A stretch of 64,000 nt of DNA from Pseudomonas yamanorum. GTDB taxonomy: Bacteria; Pseudomonadota; Gammaproteobacteria; Pseudomonadales; Pseudomonadaceae. The stretch is taken from NCBI RefSeq assembly GCF_900105735.1, contig NZ_LT629793.1:4216001-4280000 (forward strand). The letters are read 5' to 3'. Positions 15,800 to 26,328 of this stretch are shown one piece after another. Each line of letters begins with the position of its first letter. Position 1 is the stretch's first letter. Below the pieces are notes generated by a model, which made no database searches, was not told the origin of the DNA, and worked only from the letters and a program-made list of their open reading frames with translations. Position numbers and translations under genes: made by a program.

Positions 15800-16465
15800 T
15801 TACTGCGGCTTGGCTTCGGTGGAATTGCGGCCAAAGCGGCTGCGGAACACGCCGATGATCATCGGTACCAGCGACAGCAGGATGATGAACACCACCAGCA
15901 GCGACAGGTTTTTCTTGATGAACGGCACGTTGCCGAAGAAGTAGCCCAGGGTTACCAGGCCGCCGACCCAGAGGACGGTGCCGAACACGCTGAAGCCGAA
16001 GAAGCGCGGGTAAGGCATTTTCGCGATACCGGCGACGAACGGTGCAAACGTGCGCAGGATCGGCAGGAAGCGCGCCAGGGTCACGGTTTTGCCGCCGTGC
16101 TTGTCGTAGAAGTCGTGGGTTTTTTGCAGGTAGTCGCGGCGGAAGATCTTCGAGTTGGGGTTGCTGAACAAGCGTTCCCCGGCCGTTCGTCCGATCACGT
16201 AGTTGGTACTGTCACCCAGGATGGCCGCGAGCATCAGCAGGCCGCCCAGCAATATCGGGTCCATGCCGCCGCCCGCTGCAACAGCACCGGCGATGAACAG
16301 CAAGGAATCACCCGGCAGGAACGGCATGACCACCAGGCCTGTTTCGCAAAAGATAACCAGGAACAGAATGGCGTAGATCCACACTCCGTAGTTTCTCACC
16401 AGCATGTCGAGGTACACGTCGAGATGCAGGATAAGGTCGAGCGGGTTGAAATCCATGGATGGCAC
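15800..16465 (-). CDS. DedA family membrane protein
   Basis: A 221-residue integral inner-membrane protein of the DedA/SNARE-associated (YqjA/YghB-like) family, members of which recycle polyprenyl or other lipid carriers and support proton-motive-force homeostasis. Family motifs are FCETGLVVMPFLPGDSLLF (first long hydrophobic segment) and the conserved FxRxxPxxRTFxPFxAG helix, seen here as ARFLPILRTFAPFVAG. About 5 membrane segments are visible. The start MPSMDFNPLDLILHLD fits the family. Confidence 0.92.
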   Translation of the reverse strand: MPSMDFNPLDLILHLDVYLDMLVRNYGVWIYAILFLVIFCETGLVVMPFLPGDSLLFIAGAVAAGGGMDPILLGGLLMLAAILGDSTNYVIGRTAGERLFSNPNSKIFRRDYLQKTHDFYDKHGGKTVTLARFLPILRTFAPFVAGIAKMPYPRFFGFSVFGTVLWVGGLVTLGYFFGNVPFIKKNLSLLVVFIILLSLVPMIIGVFRSRFGRNSTEAKPQ

Positions 16466-16647
16466 CTGTGTGAATGGCCTGGCTCAGCGGGCCTGTGCGG
16501 AGGCTTCGGGTAATAAGGGCTACAAGGTTGTGTCTTGTTTCTTACGACCCTGAAAGGTCCGCATTATACGGATAGAGTCGTGAAAAGCGTGTTGGTTTTG
16601 TAGCGGGGGATGTCGCGGCATCGATCTTATTGTAGACACAGAGTCAG

Positions 16648-16669
16648 TGTGGGAGGGGGGCTCCCACAA
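16648..16669. repeat. short degenerate REP-like inverted repeat
   Basis: TGTGGGAG and CTCCCACA face each other across a 6-base G-rich loop, a shortened relative of the REP arms seen elsewhere. It lies in the gap between the GNAT and DedA genes. Confidence 0.5.
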
Positions 16670-16697
16670 CCGATGCATGAGGTTTGGTTAATAGATG

Positions 16698-17156
16698 TCA
16701 GTCATCGCTGATGGGCAGCACGTAGTTTTTGAACTCGGTGTCTTCCCGGAAACCAATGGATTCGTAGGTTTTCTGCGCCACCTTGTTGTCGCTGCTGGTG
16801 GAAACACGCAAGCGCACAGCATGGGTTTCCTTGGCCATCTTCTTCGCAGTACGCATCAGGTTATCGGCCACCAACTGTCGGCGCGCGTCTTCGGCCACGT
16901 AAATGTCGTTGAGTATCCATACGCGTTTCAACGATAGAGAGGAGTAGCTCGGATACAGCTGGCAGAAACCGAGCAGCTTCTTGTCGTCATCGTCGGCCAG
17001 TGCCAGATAGATCACGGATTCCTTGCGGCGCAGGCGTTTTTCCAGAAAGGCACGGCTCGAATCAGGGAAAGGCAGCGCGCCGTAAAACTCGCGGTATTTG
17101 ACGAAAAGCGGAGTCAACAGGTCCAGGTGTTCCAGGGTCGCTTGAGTTATCCGCAT
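16698..17156 (-). CDS. GNAT family N-acetyltransferase
   Basis: A 152-residue acetyl-CoA-dependent acetyltransferase. The start MRITQATLEHLDLLTPLF is chosen over an upstream in-frame codon because the fold begins here and the extra 27 residues look non-conserved. The acetyl-CoA-binding segment is around IYVAEDARRQLVADNLM, a degenerate Q/RxxGxG/A motif, and the C-terminus has the typical KTYESIGFRED. Its substrate cannot be told from sequence. Confidence 0.9.
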   Translation of the reverse strand: MRITQATLEHLDLLTPLFVKYREFYGALPFPDSSRAFLEKRLRRKESVIYLALADDDDKKLLGFCQLYPSYSSLSLKRVWILNDIYVAEDARRQLVADNLMRTAKKMAKETHAVRLRVSTSSDNKVAQKTYESIGFREDTEFKNYVLPISDD

Positions 17157-17248
17157 GCCAGGCCTCAACTTCCAAATGGGGGATGACCACACAAGCGGCC
17201 GTGTTTCGATGCTGCCTAAAGCGGAGAAAAAGCGCAATCGTGCAGGGA

Positions 17249-18097
17249 TCAGTCCTTCGGTGGGCTGAGCAGGAAGTTGCCTTTCATCAGGTCGGGATCG
17301 TCCGATTCGAGGGTTTGTACCTGGGCTTCATCCTTGAGGTTGACCCCCGACAACTGCCGGCGACAGGCCTCGCGCATCAAGTAAAGCAAGCGGTGAGCGG
17401 CCATGCCGTAGCTCAAGCCTTCCAGGCGCACATTGGAGATGCAGTTACGGTACGCATCGGTGAGGCCGACCTTGGGGTTGTAGGTGAAGTACAGGCCCAG
17501 GCTGTCCGGCGAGCTAAGTCCTGGTCGCTCGCCGATCAGGATCACCACCATCTTCGCCCCCAGCAACTGGCCGACTTCATCCGCCACGGCGACGCGGCCC
17601 TGTTCCACCAGAATCACCGGCGACAGCGACCAACCCTCCGCGTGGGTTTGTTCCTCCATACGTGTAAGAAACGGCAACGTATGTTTATGCACCGCCAGCG
17701 CCGACAAGCCATCGGCCACCACCACCGCCAGGTCCACACCGCCGGGATTGGCTGCGGCATAGTCCCGCAGGGCCTGGGCCGATTCATCGCTGAGGCGCCG
17801 CCCAAGGTCCGGGCGTTGCAGGTAGCTGTGACGGTCGACGGCGGCGCTGTGCAGCAACAGGCTGTCACGGCCACGTTCGGCCAGTTGGCTGCTGAGTCCT
17901 ACATGGTCAAACGGCAGGTGTACGGCGTCCCGCGCCTGGGCGTGGGCGAACTGGAAATCCAGCTGCGCACCGGTAGGAATGCTGGTGCCGGTACGGCCCA
18001 GGGCAATTCGCGCCGGGGTCAGGCGCCGCAGTTCCAGCCACGGGTTGTCCACGTTGTTTTCCGGGGTGTCGATGTGCACAGGCGGTTCCTTCTTCAT
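17249..18097 (-). CDS. eutC: ethanolamine ammonia-lyase small subunit
   Basis: Light chain of the adenosylcobalamin-dependent lyase that converts ethanolamine to acetaldehyde and ammonia. The 282 residues start [15 protein letters not shown], four bases inside the eutB stop (ATGA), so the subunits are translationally coupled. Family landmarks are [40 protein letters not shown] and [18 protein letters not shown] near the cobalamin site. The long open frame upstream to 18196 only reads into eutB and is not used. Confidence 0.97.
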   Translation of the reverse strand: MKKEPPVHIDTPENNVDNPWLELRRLTPARIALGRTGTSIPTGAQLDFQFAHAQARDAVHLPFDHVGLSSQLAERGRDSLLLHSAAVDRHSYLQRPDLGRRLSDESAQALRDYAAANPGGVDLAVVVADGLSALAVHKHTLPFLTRMEEQTHAEGWSLSPVILVEQGRVAVADEVGQLLGAKMVVILIGERPGLSSPDSLGLYFTYNPKVGLTDAYRNCISNVRLEGLSYGMAAHRLLYLMREACRRQLSGVNLKDEAQVQTLESDDPDLMKGNFLLSPPKD

Positions 18098-19488
18098 CCC
18101 AATTGCGCCAAGGCGTGGCGGAATGCCGGTGGCAGGCTGTTGCCGAAGTGCACCTTGCCGTCGGCTTGCGTGAAGATGCCCATTTTCGCCAGCCACTGTT
18201 CAAACTCCGGTGCCGGCTTTAAACCCAATGTTTGCCGGGCGTAGAGCGCGTCGTGGAACGAGGTGGTCTGGTAGTTGAGCATGATGTCGTCGGAGCCCGG
18301 GATGCCCATGATGAAGTTGATCCCGGCCACGCCCAGCAGGGTGAGCAGGGTGTCCATGTCGTCCTGGTCGGCTTCGGCGTGGTTGGTGTAGCAGATGTCG
18401 CACCCCATCGGCACGCCCAGCAGCTTGCCGCAGAAGTGGTCTTCGAGGCCGGCGCGGATGATCTGCTTGCCGTTGTACAGGTATTCGGGGCCGATAAAAC
18501 CGACCACGGTGTTCACCAAAAACGGTTTGAAGTGCCGGGCCACGGCGTAGGCGCGGGTTTCGCAGGTTTGCTGGTCGACGCCAAAGTGCGCGTTGGCCGA
18601 CAAGGCGCTGCCCTGGCCGGTTTCGAAATACATCAGGTTTTGCCCGAGGGTGCCGCGATTAAGGCTCAGGCCCGCGTCGTAGCCTTCCTGCAACACGCTC
18701 AGGCTGATGCCGAAACTGGCGTTGGCCGCTTCGGTGCCGGCGATCGACTGGAACACCAGGTCCAGCGGCACGCCACGGTTGATGGCTTCGATGGAGGTGG
18801 TGACGTGGGTCAGCACGCAGGCCTGGGTCGGAATTTCGTAGCGCTGGATGATCGCGTCGAGCATTTCCAGCATGGCGCAGATCGAGGCGATGCTGTCGGT
18901 GGCCGGGTTGATGCCGATCATTGCGTCGCCGTTGCCGTAGAGCAGGCCGTCGAGAATGCTCGCGGCGATGCCCGCCGGTTCATCGGTGGGGTGGTTGGGT
19001 TGCAGGCGGGTGGACAGGCGCCCGCGCAGGCCCATCGTGCCGCGAAACTGTGTGACGACGCGGATCTTCTGCGCCACCAGTACCAGGTCCTGCACGCGCA
19101 TGATCTTCGACACGGCGGCGGCCATTTCCGGTGTCAGTCCGGGCGCCAGGGCGCGCAGGCTTTGTTCGTCGGCCGCGTCGCTGAGCAGCCAATCCCGCAA
19201 ACCCCCGACGGTCAGATGGCTGACCACGGAAAACGCCTGTTTATCGTGGGTGTCGATAATCAGTCGGGTGACTTCGTCGCTTTCGTACGGGATCAAGACT
19301 TCTTCGAGAAAGTGCTTCAACGGAATATTGGCCAGGGCCATTTGCGCTGCCACCCGCTCACCGTCGTTCTGCGCGGCAACACCGGCGAGGAAATCCCCGG
19401 AACGCGCCGGGCTGGCCTTGGCCATCACGTCCTTGAGGCTGTCGAAGCGGTAGGTCAATGCACCGACCGCGTGGGAAAAGCTTGCCAT
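18094..19488 (-). CDS. eutB: ethanolamine ammonia-lyase large subunit
   Basis: Catalytic heavy chain of ethanolamine ammonia-lyase; with EutC it performs the B12-radical deamination. The 464 residues (start [18 protein letters not shown], preceded by AGGAGAC) match the usual EutB length. Visible marks include the TIM-barrel segments [34 protein letters not shown] and [23 protein letters not shown]. The gene lies 64 bases after eat and overlaps eutC. No carboxysome shell genes or EutA reactivase are present in the window, so this is the simple cytosolic type. Confidence 0.98.
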   Translation of the reverse strand: MASFSHAVGALTYRFDSLKDVMAKASPARSGDFLAGVAAQNDGERVAAQMALANIPLKHFLEEVLIPYESDEVTRLIIDTHDKQAFSVVSHLTVGGLRDWLLSDAADEQSLRALAPGLTPEMAAAVSKIMRVQDLVLVAQKIRVVTQFRGTMGLRGRLSTRLQPNHPTDEPAGIAASILDGLLYGNGDAMIGINPATDSIASICAMLEMLDAIIQRYEIPTQACVLTHVTTSIEAINRGVPLDLVFQSIAGTEAANASFGISLSVLQEGYDAGLSLNRGTLGQNLMYFETGQGSALSANAHFGVDQQTCETRAYAVARHFKPFLVNTVVGFIGPEYLYNGKQIIRAGLEDHFCGKLLGVPMGCDICYTNHAEADQDDMDTLLTLLGVAGINFIMGIPGSDDIMLNYQTTSFHDALYARQTLGLKPAPEFEQWLAKMGIFTQADGKVHFGNSLPPAFRHALAQLG

Positions 19489-19552
19489 ACAGAGTCTCCT
19501 TGTCGGCGCGGGCAGAATGTGAGTAAAGAGCCCGCACCGAGGTTTACGGCGT

Positions 19553-21001
19553 TTAGTGCAAGGCGGCCTCTGCGGCCTGGATCGCCGCAAATTCTTCTTC
19601 CGGCGTGCCTGCTACCAAGTGATGCCGACTGTAGAAAGCAAAGTAAGCAATTAATACTCCATAGATGATCGCGGCGCCAATCACCACGCGTGGATCCACC
19701 AGAAAGCCCGCCACAACGGCGATGCAGGCCAGTACCAGGGCGACGCCCGAGGTGAAGATGCCGCCCGGTGTGCGGTAAGGGCGATCCATTTTGGGGCGGC
19801 GGATGCGCAAGGTGATGTGCGCGGCCATCATCAGCACGTAGGAAATGGTCGCGCCGAACACGGCCACCAGGATCAGCAAATCACCCTGGCCGGTCAGCGA
19901 CAGACCAAACCCGATAATGCCGGGGATCACCAGGGCCAGGACCGGCGCCTTGCTTTTGTTGGTCTGCGACAGCTTGCGCGGCAGGTAGCCGGCGCGGGAC
20001 AGGGCGAAGATCTGCCGGGAGTAGGCGTAGATGATCGAGAAGAAACTCGCGATCAGCCCGGCCAGGCCCACCAGATTGACGAAGTGGCCCATCCAGGTGG
20101 AACCGCCATAAGCTTTGGACAGCGCCTCCACCAGCGGATTGCCCGACGCCATCAGCGCATAGGCGCCGGCACCGCCCGGGGCGATCACCAGAATCAGCAG
20201 GGCGAAGCTGGTCAGCACCACAATGGCGCCAATCAGGCCGCGGGGCAGGTCGCGTTTCGGGTTCTTGGTTTCTTCGGCGGCCAGGGGCACGCCTTCGACG
20301 GCCAGGAAGAACCAGATTGCATAGGGAATCGCCGCCCATACGCCCACATAGCCGAACGGCAGGAAGCTGCTGGCGCCCTTGGCCTCGGTTACTGGAATAT
20401 CCAGCAGGTTGGCGACACTGAAGTGCGGCACCATCGACACCAGGAATACACCCAGGGCAATCGCGGCGACGGCAGTAATCACAAACATCAGCTTCAGCGC
20501 TTCACCCACACCGAAGATGTGGATGCCGATAAAGATGATGTAGAACGCCAGGTAGATCATCCAGCCGCCAATGCCGAACAACGACTCGCAATAGGCGCCG
20601 ATAAACACCGCGATGGCGGCGGGGGCGATGGCGTATTCGATGAGGATCGCGGTGCCGGTGAGGAACCCGCCCCAGGGGCCGAATGCGCTGCGGGCAAAGC
20701 CGTAGCCGCCGCCGGCGGTAGGAATCATGGAGGACAGTTCGGCCAGGGAGAAACACATGCACAGGTACATGGTGGCCATCAGCAGTGTGGCGAGGAACAT
20801 GCCGCCCCAGCCACCCTGGGCGAGGCCGAAGTTCCAGCCGGCGTAGTCGCCGGAGATCACGTACGCAACCCCGAGACCGACCAGAAGCACCCAGCCGGCA
20901 GCGCCTTTTTTCAGTTCCCGTTGTTGGAAGTATTCGGTGCCGACCTTTTCAAAGTCGACAGAAGACCCGGACGCCGGAGCGCCATTCGGTTCGCTGGGCA
21001 T
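19553..21001 (-). CDS. eat: ethanolamine permease
   Basis: Amino acid-polyamine-organocation (APC) transporter that brings ethanolamine in. The 482 residues have about 12 hydrophobic segments. The N-terminal soluble part (GTEYFQQRELKKGAAGWVLL) and the motif GDYAGWNFGLAQGGWGG are characteristic of the Eat/EutP group. It sits between exaC and eutB on the same strand, which supports the substrate. A 20-base palindrome lies just upstream. Confidence 0.95.
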   Translation of the reverse strand: MPSEPNGAPASGSSVDFEKVGTEYFQQRELKKGAAGWVLLVGLGVAYVISGDYAGWNFGLAQGGWGGMFLATLLMATMYLCMCFSLAELSSMIPTAGGGYGFARSAFGPWGGFLTGTAILIEYAIAPAAIAVFIGAYCESLFGIGGWMIYLAFYIIFIGIHIFGVGEALKLMFVITAVAAIALGVFLVSMVPHFSVANLLDIPVTEAKGASSFLPFGYVGVWAAIPYAIWFFLAVEGVPLAAEETKNPKRDLPRGLIGAIVVLTSFALLILVIAPGGAGAYALMASGNPLVEALSKAYGGSTWMGHFVNLVGLAGLIASFFSIIYAYSRQIFALSRAGYLPRKLSQTNKSKAPVLALVIPGIIGFGLSLTGQGDLLILVAVFGATISYVLMMAAHITLRIRRPKMDRPYRTPGGIFTSGVALVLACIAVVAGFLVDPRVVIGAAIIYGVLIAYFAFYSRHHLVAGTPEEEFAAIQAAEAALH

Positions 21002-21030
21002 GATGGAATCCCTTTCTTATTGTTTTATCC

Positions 21031-21050
21031 CGGCTTACTTAAGTAAGCCG
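21031..21050. repeat. 20-base perfect palindrome upstream of eat
   Basis: CGGCTTACTTAAGTAAGCCG reads the same on both strands and begins 30 bases upstream of the eat start. No U-run follows on either strand, so it is more likely an operator or RNA-processing hairpin than a terminator. Confidence 0.6.
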
Positions 21051-21080
21051 AATGAGTAGCAAGGTCTTGTGAAGATCAAG

Positions 21081-21200
21081 TGTGGGAGCGGGCTTGCTCG
21101 CGAATGCGGTGGGTCAGTTGAAAATTCAGTAACTGATGCACCGCATTCGCGAGCAAGCCCGCTCCCACATTTTTATTGCATTTCAAATGTGGGAGCGGGT
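21081..21200. repeat. REP doublet plus truncated third arm
   Basis: Facing REP arms at 21081-21105 and about 21146-21172 are followed at 21186-21200 by a third, cut-off arm (TGTGGGAGCGGGT). The set fills the gap between exaC and eat. Confidence 0.9.
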
Positions 21201-21206
21201 TGTGAG

Positions 21207-22727
21207 TTAGAAGAAGCCCAGTGGGTTGATGTCGTAGCTCACCAGCAGGTTTTTGGTCTGCTGATAGTGATCAAGCATCATCTTGTGAGTCTCACGGCCC
21301 ACACCGGACTTCTTGTAACCACCGAACGCGGCATGCGCCGGGTACAGGTGGTAGCAGTTGGTCCACACGCGCCCGGCCTTGATCGCCCGGCCCATGCGGT
21401 AGGCGCGGTTGATGTCGCGGGTCCACAGGCCGGCACCCAGGCCGAACTCGGTGTCGTTGGCGATCGCCAGGGCTTCGGCTTCATCCTTGAACGTGGTGAT
21501 GCTCACCACCGGGCCAAAGATTTCTTCCTGGAACACCCGCATCTTGTTGGTGCCTTTGAGCAGGGTTGGCTGGATGTAATAGCCGGTGGCCAGATCGCCG
21601 GTCAGCTTCTCGACCTTGCCACCGGTCAGCAGCTCGGCGCCTTCGCCCTTGGCGATTTCGAGGTAGGACAAAATCTTGTCGAACTGCTGTTCGGACGCCT
21701 GGGCGCCGACCATGGTGTCGGTGTCCAGCGGGTCGCCACGTTTGATCGACTCGACCTTCTTCATCACCACTTTCATGAAGTCGTCGTAGATCGACTCTTC
21801 CACCAGTGCGCGGGAAGGACAGGTGCAGACTTCGCCCTGGTTGAAGAACGCCAGCACCAAACCTTCGGCGGCTTTCTCGATGAATTGCGGTTCGGCTTTC
21901 ATGATGTCGGCGAAGAAGATGTTCGGCGACTTGCCGCCCAGTTCAACGGTGGACGGAATGATGTTCTCGGCGGCCGCATGCATGATGTGCGAGCCCACTG
22001 GCGTGGACCCGGTAAAGGCGATCTTGGCGATGCGCTTGCTGGTGGCCAGGGCTTCGCCGGCTTCTTTGCCGTAGCCGTGCACCACGTTCAGTACGCCCGG
22101 CGGCAGCAGGTCGCCGATCAATTCCATCAGTACGTTTATGCCCAGCGGGGTTTGCTCGGCGGGTTTGAGCACCACGCAGTTACCGGCAGCGAGGGCTGGC
22201 GCGAGTTTCCAGGCGGCCATCAGCAGCGGGAAGTTCCACGGGATGATCTGGCCGACCACGCCCAGCGGCTCGTGGAAGTGATAGGCGGCGGTGTGTTCGT
22301 TGATTTCGGCGCTGCTGCCTTCCTGGGCGCGGATGCAGCCGGCGAAGTAGCGGAAGTGGTCAGCGGCCAGCGGGATGTCGGCGTTCAGGGTTTCACGAAC
22401 GGCCTTGCCGTTGTCCCAGGTTTCGGTGATGGCCAGCAGTTCGAGGTTCTGTTCGATGCGGTCGGCGATTTTCAGCAGTACCAGCGAACGGTCCTGGGCC
22501 GAGGTCTTGCCCCAGGCGTCAGCGGCAGCGTGGGCGGCGTCCAGGGCCTTGTCGATATCTTTGGCCGTGGAGCGCGGGAATTCGGCGATGGGCTTGCCGT
22601 TGACCGGCGAGGTATTGGTGAAATAGTTGCCATCGACCGGCGCGACAAATTCACCGCCGATGTAGTTGCCGTACTTGGCCTTGAACGAAACGATAGCGCC
22701 TTCAGTACCGGGGTGTGCGTAACGCAT
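21207..22727 (-). CDS. exaC: NAD-dependent aldehyde dehydrogenase (acetaldehyde)
   Basis: Oxidises acetaldehyde, the lyase product, to acetate with NAD+. The 506 residues have the catalytic cysteine in [17 protein letters not shown], the catalytic glutamate in [10 protein letters not shown], the Rossmann GSTPVGSHI motif and the N-terminal [19 protein letters not shown] block of the ExaC/AcoD/AldB branch. First gene of the ethanolamine set, with a sigma-54 type promoter upstream. Its neighbours favour acetaldehyde over other substrates. Confidence 0.95.
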   Translation of the reverse strand: MRYAHPGTEGAIVSFKAKYGNYIGGEFVAPVDGNYFTNTSPVNGKPIAEFPRSTAKDIDKALDAAHAAADAWGKTSAQDRSLVLLKIADRIEQNLELLAITETWDNGKAVRETLNADIPLAADHFRYFAGCIRAQEGSSAEINEHTAAYHFHEPLGVVGQIIPWNFPLLMAAWKLAPALAAGNCVVLKPAEQTPLGINVLMELIGDLLPPGVLNVVHGYGKEAGEALATSKRIAKIAFTGSTPVGSHIMHAAAENIIPSTVELGGKSPNIFFADIMKAEPQFIEKAAEGLVLAFFNQGEVCTCPSRALVEESIYDDFMKVVMKKVESIKRGDPLDTDTMVGAQASEQQFDKILSYLEIAKGEGAELLTGGKVEKLTGDLATGYYIQPTLLKGTNKMRVFQEEIFGPVVSITTFKDEAEALAIANDTEFGLGAGLWTRDINRAYRMGRAIKAGRVWTNCYHLYPAHAAFGGYKKSGVGRETHKMMLDHYQQTKNLLVSYDINPLGFF

Positions 22728-22792
22728 GGTGGGTATCTCCTGGCTTTTTTGTGTTTATTGGAGGACGCACGGTTGTGCTTGTTAAAGCGTAG

Positions 22793-22808
22793 AGCAAAGG
22801 TCGGGCCA
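22793..22808 (-). promoter_or_regulatory. sigma-54 -24/-12 promoter of exaC
   Basis: On the minus strand the sequence is TGGCCC-GACCT-TTGCT, which fits TGGCACN5TTGC(A/T) with the invariant GG and GC in place. It lies about 65 bases upstream of the exaC ATG. The divergent neighbour encodes a sigma-54 activator. Confidence 0.7.
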
Positions 22809-22873
22809 GTGCCTCGTAGAGCCCGTAAATCAGGGGTTTAGAGGTTGTTGCAAACCGTTGCTGTGGCAGGGTT

Positions 22874-22900
22874 GGCACAGCTCGGGTGACAGTTTGTGCC
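22874..22900. promoter_or_regulatory. inverted repeat, probable activator site (UAS)
   Basis: GGCACA (22874-22879) and TGTGCC (22895-22900) face each other about 80-100 bases upstream of the sigma-54 promoter and in front of the regulator gene. This is the usual place for an enhancer-binding-protein site. Confidence 0.45.
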
Positions 22901-23012
22901 ATAAGCGATACAGCCTGTGACCGGTCGGTCTGCCCGGGATTGCAATGGTCGGGAGGCTGGAGGATGCTGGGCACTCGCGCGCGGTAGTTCACGCAGGGAG
23001 AATAATAAGAAC

Positions 23013-24917
23013 ATGCAAAACGATCATTTCAGTCGCCATGCCCAGCAAGTCCTGACGGTCACCCGAGGGCAGGACCCGTTGCACGGCCCCGGCAGCGATC
23101 CGTCCATCGCCCGCTCCTGGTTGCGTTGCCTGGAGGACTATCACCTCGACCCCGCGCTGACCATCGCGCCCACTGTGCTCGAACATGATCGCCTGCTGGA
23201 AAGTCGCGAACGCCTGCAACAAGTGTTGAGCATCGCCGGCAGCGAAATGAACAGTCTGCACCAACAGCTCTCCGGCGCTGGTCACGCGGTACTGCTGACC
23301 GACGCCCGTGGGGTGATCCTCAACTGCGTCACCGCCCCCAGCGAGCGCAAGATTTTCGAGCGTGCCGGCCTGTGGCTGGGCGCCGACTGGAGCGAGGCCT
23401 GCGAAGGCACCAACGGCATCGGCACCTGCCTGGTGGAGCGCCAGTCCCTGACGATTCATCGTGATGAACACTTTCGTGGCCGACATACCGGCCTGACCTG
23501 CTCGGCCAGCCCGGTATTCGACCCCCATGGCGAACTGCTGGCGGTGCTGGATGTGTCCTCGGCCCGGGAGGCGGTGTCGCGCCAGAGCCAATTCCACACC
23601 ATGGCGCTGGTCAATCTTTCGGCGAAGATGATCGAGAGCTGCTACTTCCTGCGGCATTTTGAGCACCACTGGTTGCTGCGCTTTCATTTGCAGGCCGAGT
23701 CTGTGGGGCTGTTCAGCGAAGGGTTGCTGGCGTTCGATGGCGAAGGGCGCATTTGCGCGGTGAACCAGAGTGCGTTGAACCTGCTCGGGCAGATCCGTGG
23801 CGGCCTGTTGGGGCAGCCGGTGGAGGCGTTTTTCGATTGCTCCCTGGACGAATTGCTCGGGCGTGCCAGCGCGAATGCCAGCGCCAGTTGGCCCTTGCGT
23901 ACCCGCGATGGTCGTGGGTTGTTCGCGGTGTTGCGCGGCCAGCCCCGCAGCGTACCGGTGCCAGCTCCACAGCCCTTGCCCGAACGGCCTCGGTTGCCGG
24001 GCATTTGCCTGGGTGATGCGGCGCTGCAAAACGATTTCCGTAAGGCGTTGCGTGTGTTTGAGCGCGACGTGCCGTTGCTGATCAATGGCGAAACCGGCTC
24101 CGGTAAGGAGGCGTTTGCCAAGGCGGTGCACCATGCCAGCCTCCGGGCCGACAAAGCCTTTATCGCCCTGAACTGCGCGGCCATCCCGGAAAGCCTGATC
24201 GAGAGCGAGCTGTTCGGCTATCGCGGTGGCAGTTTCACCGGCGCCCGCAAGGAAGGCATGCGCGGCAAGCTGCAACAAGCGGATGGTGGCACGTTGTTTC
24301 TGGATGAAATCGGCGATATGCCCCTCGCTTTGCAAACGCGCCTGTTAAGGGTTTTGGAAGACCGACTCGTCGTGCCCATCGGCGGCGAGCCGCAGGCGGT
24401 GAACGTCAGAATCATCAGCGCCACTCACCGTAATTTGCTGGAGCGGGTAGAGGACGGCAGTTTTCGCGAAGACCTGTACTACCGGCTGAACGGTCTGGAA
24501 ATCGCCTTGCCGCCGTTGCGGGAGCGCAGCGACAAGTCGCAGTTGCTGGACTTTCTGCTGGCGGAGGAGGCGGGCGACCAGCCGGTGTTGCTGGACGGTC
24601 CTGCGCGTCAGGCACTGTTGGCCTTTGCCTGGCCGGGCAATGTGCGGCAGTTGCGCACGGTATTGCGCACGTTGGCGGCGTTATGTGACGACGGACGGAT
24701 TGGGCTTGAGGACCTGCCGGCAGTCATTCGCCAGGCGCGCCCGCAGCCTGCAGTAGTGGAGGACCGTTCGGATTCGCCCTTGGACGACGCAGAGCGCCTG
24801 GCGCTGCTCAATGCCCTGGAGCAACAGCGCTGGCACATGAGCCATACGGCAGAGCAACTGGGGGTTAGCCGTAACACCTTGTATAGAAAACTGCGCAAAC
24901 ACGGGATCGCCCGTTAG
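23013..24917 (+). CDS. sigma-54-dependent Fis-type activator (AcoR-like) of the ethanolamine genes
   Basis: A 634-residue enhancer-binding protein. Residues ~1-200 form a GAF-type sensor (SEACEGTNGIGTCLVERQSLTIH), followed by a PAS-like segment. The AAA+ domain has Walker A GETGSGKEAF, the sigma-54 contact loop GSFTGA (a Ser variant of GAFTGA), and Walker B GGTLFLDEIGDMP. The C-terminal Fis HTH is WHMSHTAEQLGVSRNTLYRKLRK. The start at 23013 (MQNDHFSRHAQQVL) follows GGGAG. It is divergent from exaC and resembles AcoR-type acetoin/ethanolamine regulators. Confidence 0.93.
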   Translation: MQNDHFSRHAQQVLTVTRGQDPLHGPGSDPSIARSWLRCLEDYHLDPALTIAPTVLEHDRLLESRERLQQVLSIAGSEMNSLHQQLSGAGHAVLLTDARGVILNCVTAPSERKIFERAGLWLGADWSEACEGTNGIGTCLVERQSLTIHRDEHFRGRHTGLTCSASPVFDPHGELLAVLDVSSAREAVSRQSQFHTMALVNLSAKMIESCYFLRHFEHHWLLRFHLQAESVGLFSEGLLAFDGEGRICAVNQSALNLLGQIRGGLLGQPVEAFFDCSLDELLGRASANASASWPLRTRDGRGLFAVLRGQPRSVPVPAPQPLPERPRLPGICLGDAALQNDFRKALRVFERDVPLLINGETGSGKEAFAKAVHHASLRADKAFIALNCAAIPESLIESELFGYRGGSFTGARKEGMRGKLQQADGGTLFLDEIGDMPLALQTRLLRVLEDRLVVPIGGEPQAVNVRIISATHRNLLERVEDGSFREDLYYRLNGLEIALPPLRERSDKSQLLDFLLAEEAGDQPVLLDGPARQALLAFAWPGNVRQLRTVLRTLAALCDDGRIGLEDLPAVIRQARPQPAVVEDRSDSPLDDAERLALLNALEQQRWHMSHTAEQLGVSRNTLYRKLRKHGIAR

Positions 24918-24978
24918 CTAAAGGGTGCGATTTTTTCCACCCTACGCTAACCTGCCTCGATGTTTTACGAGGTCGACT

Positions 24979-26328
24979 ATGCACATTCATATTCTCGGTA
25001 TTTGCGGCACGTTCATGGGCTCGATGGCGGTTCTCGCCAAAGAACTGGGCCATCATGTTACTGGCTCCGATGCCAACGTATACCCACCCATGAGCACGCA
25101 GCTGCAGGCCCAGGGCATTGAGCTGACCCAAGGCTACGACCCCGCGCAGTTCGACCCGGTCCCGGACCTGGTGGTGATCGGCAATGCCATGAGCCGCGGT
25201 AACCCGGCGGTCGAGTACGTACTGAATAAAGGTTTGCCTTATGTGTCTGGCCCGCAATGGCTGGCAGACCACGTGTTGCAAGGCCGTTGGGTGCTGGCGG
25301 TTGCCGGAACCCACGGCAAGACCACCACCAGCAGCATGCTGGCCTGGGTGTTGGAGCACGCGGGCATGAGCCCGGGCTTCCTGATCGGTGGTGTACCGCA
25401 GAATTTTTCGGTGTCGGCGCGCCTCGGCGATACCCCGTTCTTTGTCATCGAAGCCGATGAATATGACAGCGCGTTCTTCGACAAGCGTTCCAAGTTCGTT
25501 CACTACCGCCCGCGCACGGCGATCCTGAACAACCTGGAGTTCGATCACGCGGATATCTTCCCCGATCTGGCGGCCATCGAGCGGCAGTTCCACCACTTGG
25601 TGCGCACAATTCCCAGCGAAGGCCTGGTGATTCACCCGAGCACCGAGCCAGCCCTGCAGCGGGTCATCGAGATGGGCTGCTGGACTCCGGTACAAACCAC
25701 CGGCGCGGGCGGCCAATGGCAGGTCAAGCTGCTGAGTGAAGACGGTTCAAAATTTGAAGTGCTGTTCGAAGGCGTCGCCCAAGGCATCGTCGATTGGGAC
25801 ATGACGGGCCAGCACAATGTCGCCAACGCCTTGGTCACCCTGGCGGCCGCGCGGCATGTCGGCGTGGTGCCATCCATGGGCATCGCCGCCTTGAGCGCAT
25901 TCAAGAGCGTCAAGCGCCGTATGGAAAAGGTCGCCGAAGTGAATGGGATTACCATCTACGACGACTTTGCCCACCACCCGACGGCCATCGCCACCACCTT
26001 GGATGGCTTGCGCAAGCGCGTGGGTGACGCCCAGGTAATCGCGATTATCGAGCCACGCTCCAACTCCATGAAGCTGGGCGCCCACCGTGATGGTTTGCCG
26101 GAAAGCGTGAACGATGCAGACCAGGCTGTGTGGTATGCACCGGCCAACCTCGGCTGGGACTTGCCCGCCATCGCCGCGCTGTGCACGGTGCCGTCGATTT
26201 GCTGCGACTCTCTGGAAGGCATCATCGAGCACGTGAAACACCAGGCCAAGCCCGGCACTCACGTGGTGATCATGAGCAACGGCGGCTTCGGCGGCCTGCA
26301 CGGCAAACTCGCCGAGGCCCTGAAGTGA
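24979..26328 (+). CDS. mpl: UDP-N-acetylmuramate:L-alanyl-gamma-D-glutamyl-meso-diaminopimelate ligase
   Basis: Murein-peptide recycling ligase that attaches recovered tripeptide to UDP-MurNAc, bypassing MurC-E. The 449 residues start [25 protein letters not shown]. The ATP-binding loop is [15 protein letters not shown] and the family motif [19 protein letters not shown] is intact; the C-terminal ligase domain contains [10 protein letters not shown]. The upstream in-frame codons are ignored because they precede the conserved HILG start. Its stop overlaps the ubiX start. Confidence 0.97.
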   Translation: MHIHILGICGTFMGSMAVLAKELGHHVTGSDANVYPPMSTQLQAQGIELTQGYDPAQFDPVPDLVVIGNAMSRGNPAVEYVLNKGLPYVSGPQWLADHVLQGRWVLAVAGTHGKTTTSSMLAWVLEHAGMSPGFLIGGVPQNFSVSARLGDTPFFVIEADEYDSAFFDKRSKFVHYRPRTAILNNLEFDHADIFPDLAAIERQFHHLVRTIPSEGLVIHPSTEPALQRVIEMGCWTPVQTTGAGGQWQVKLLSEDGSKFEVLFEGVAQGIVDWDMTGQHNVANALVTLAAARHVGVVPSMGIAALSAFKSVKRRMEKVAEVNGITIYDDFAHHPTAIATTLDGLRKRVGDAQVIAIIEPRSNSMKLGAHRDGLPESVNDADQAVWYAPANLGWDLPAIAALCTVPSICCDSLEGIIEHVKHQAKPGTHVVIMSNGGFGGLHGKLAEALK

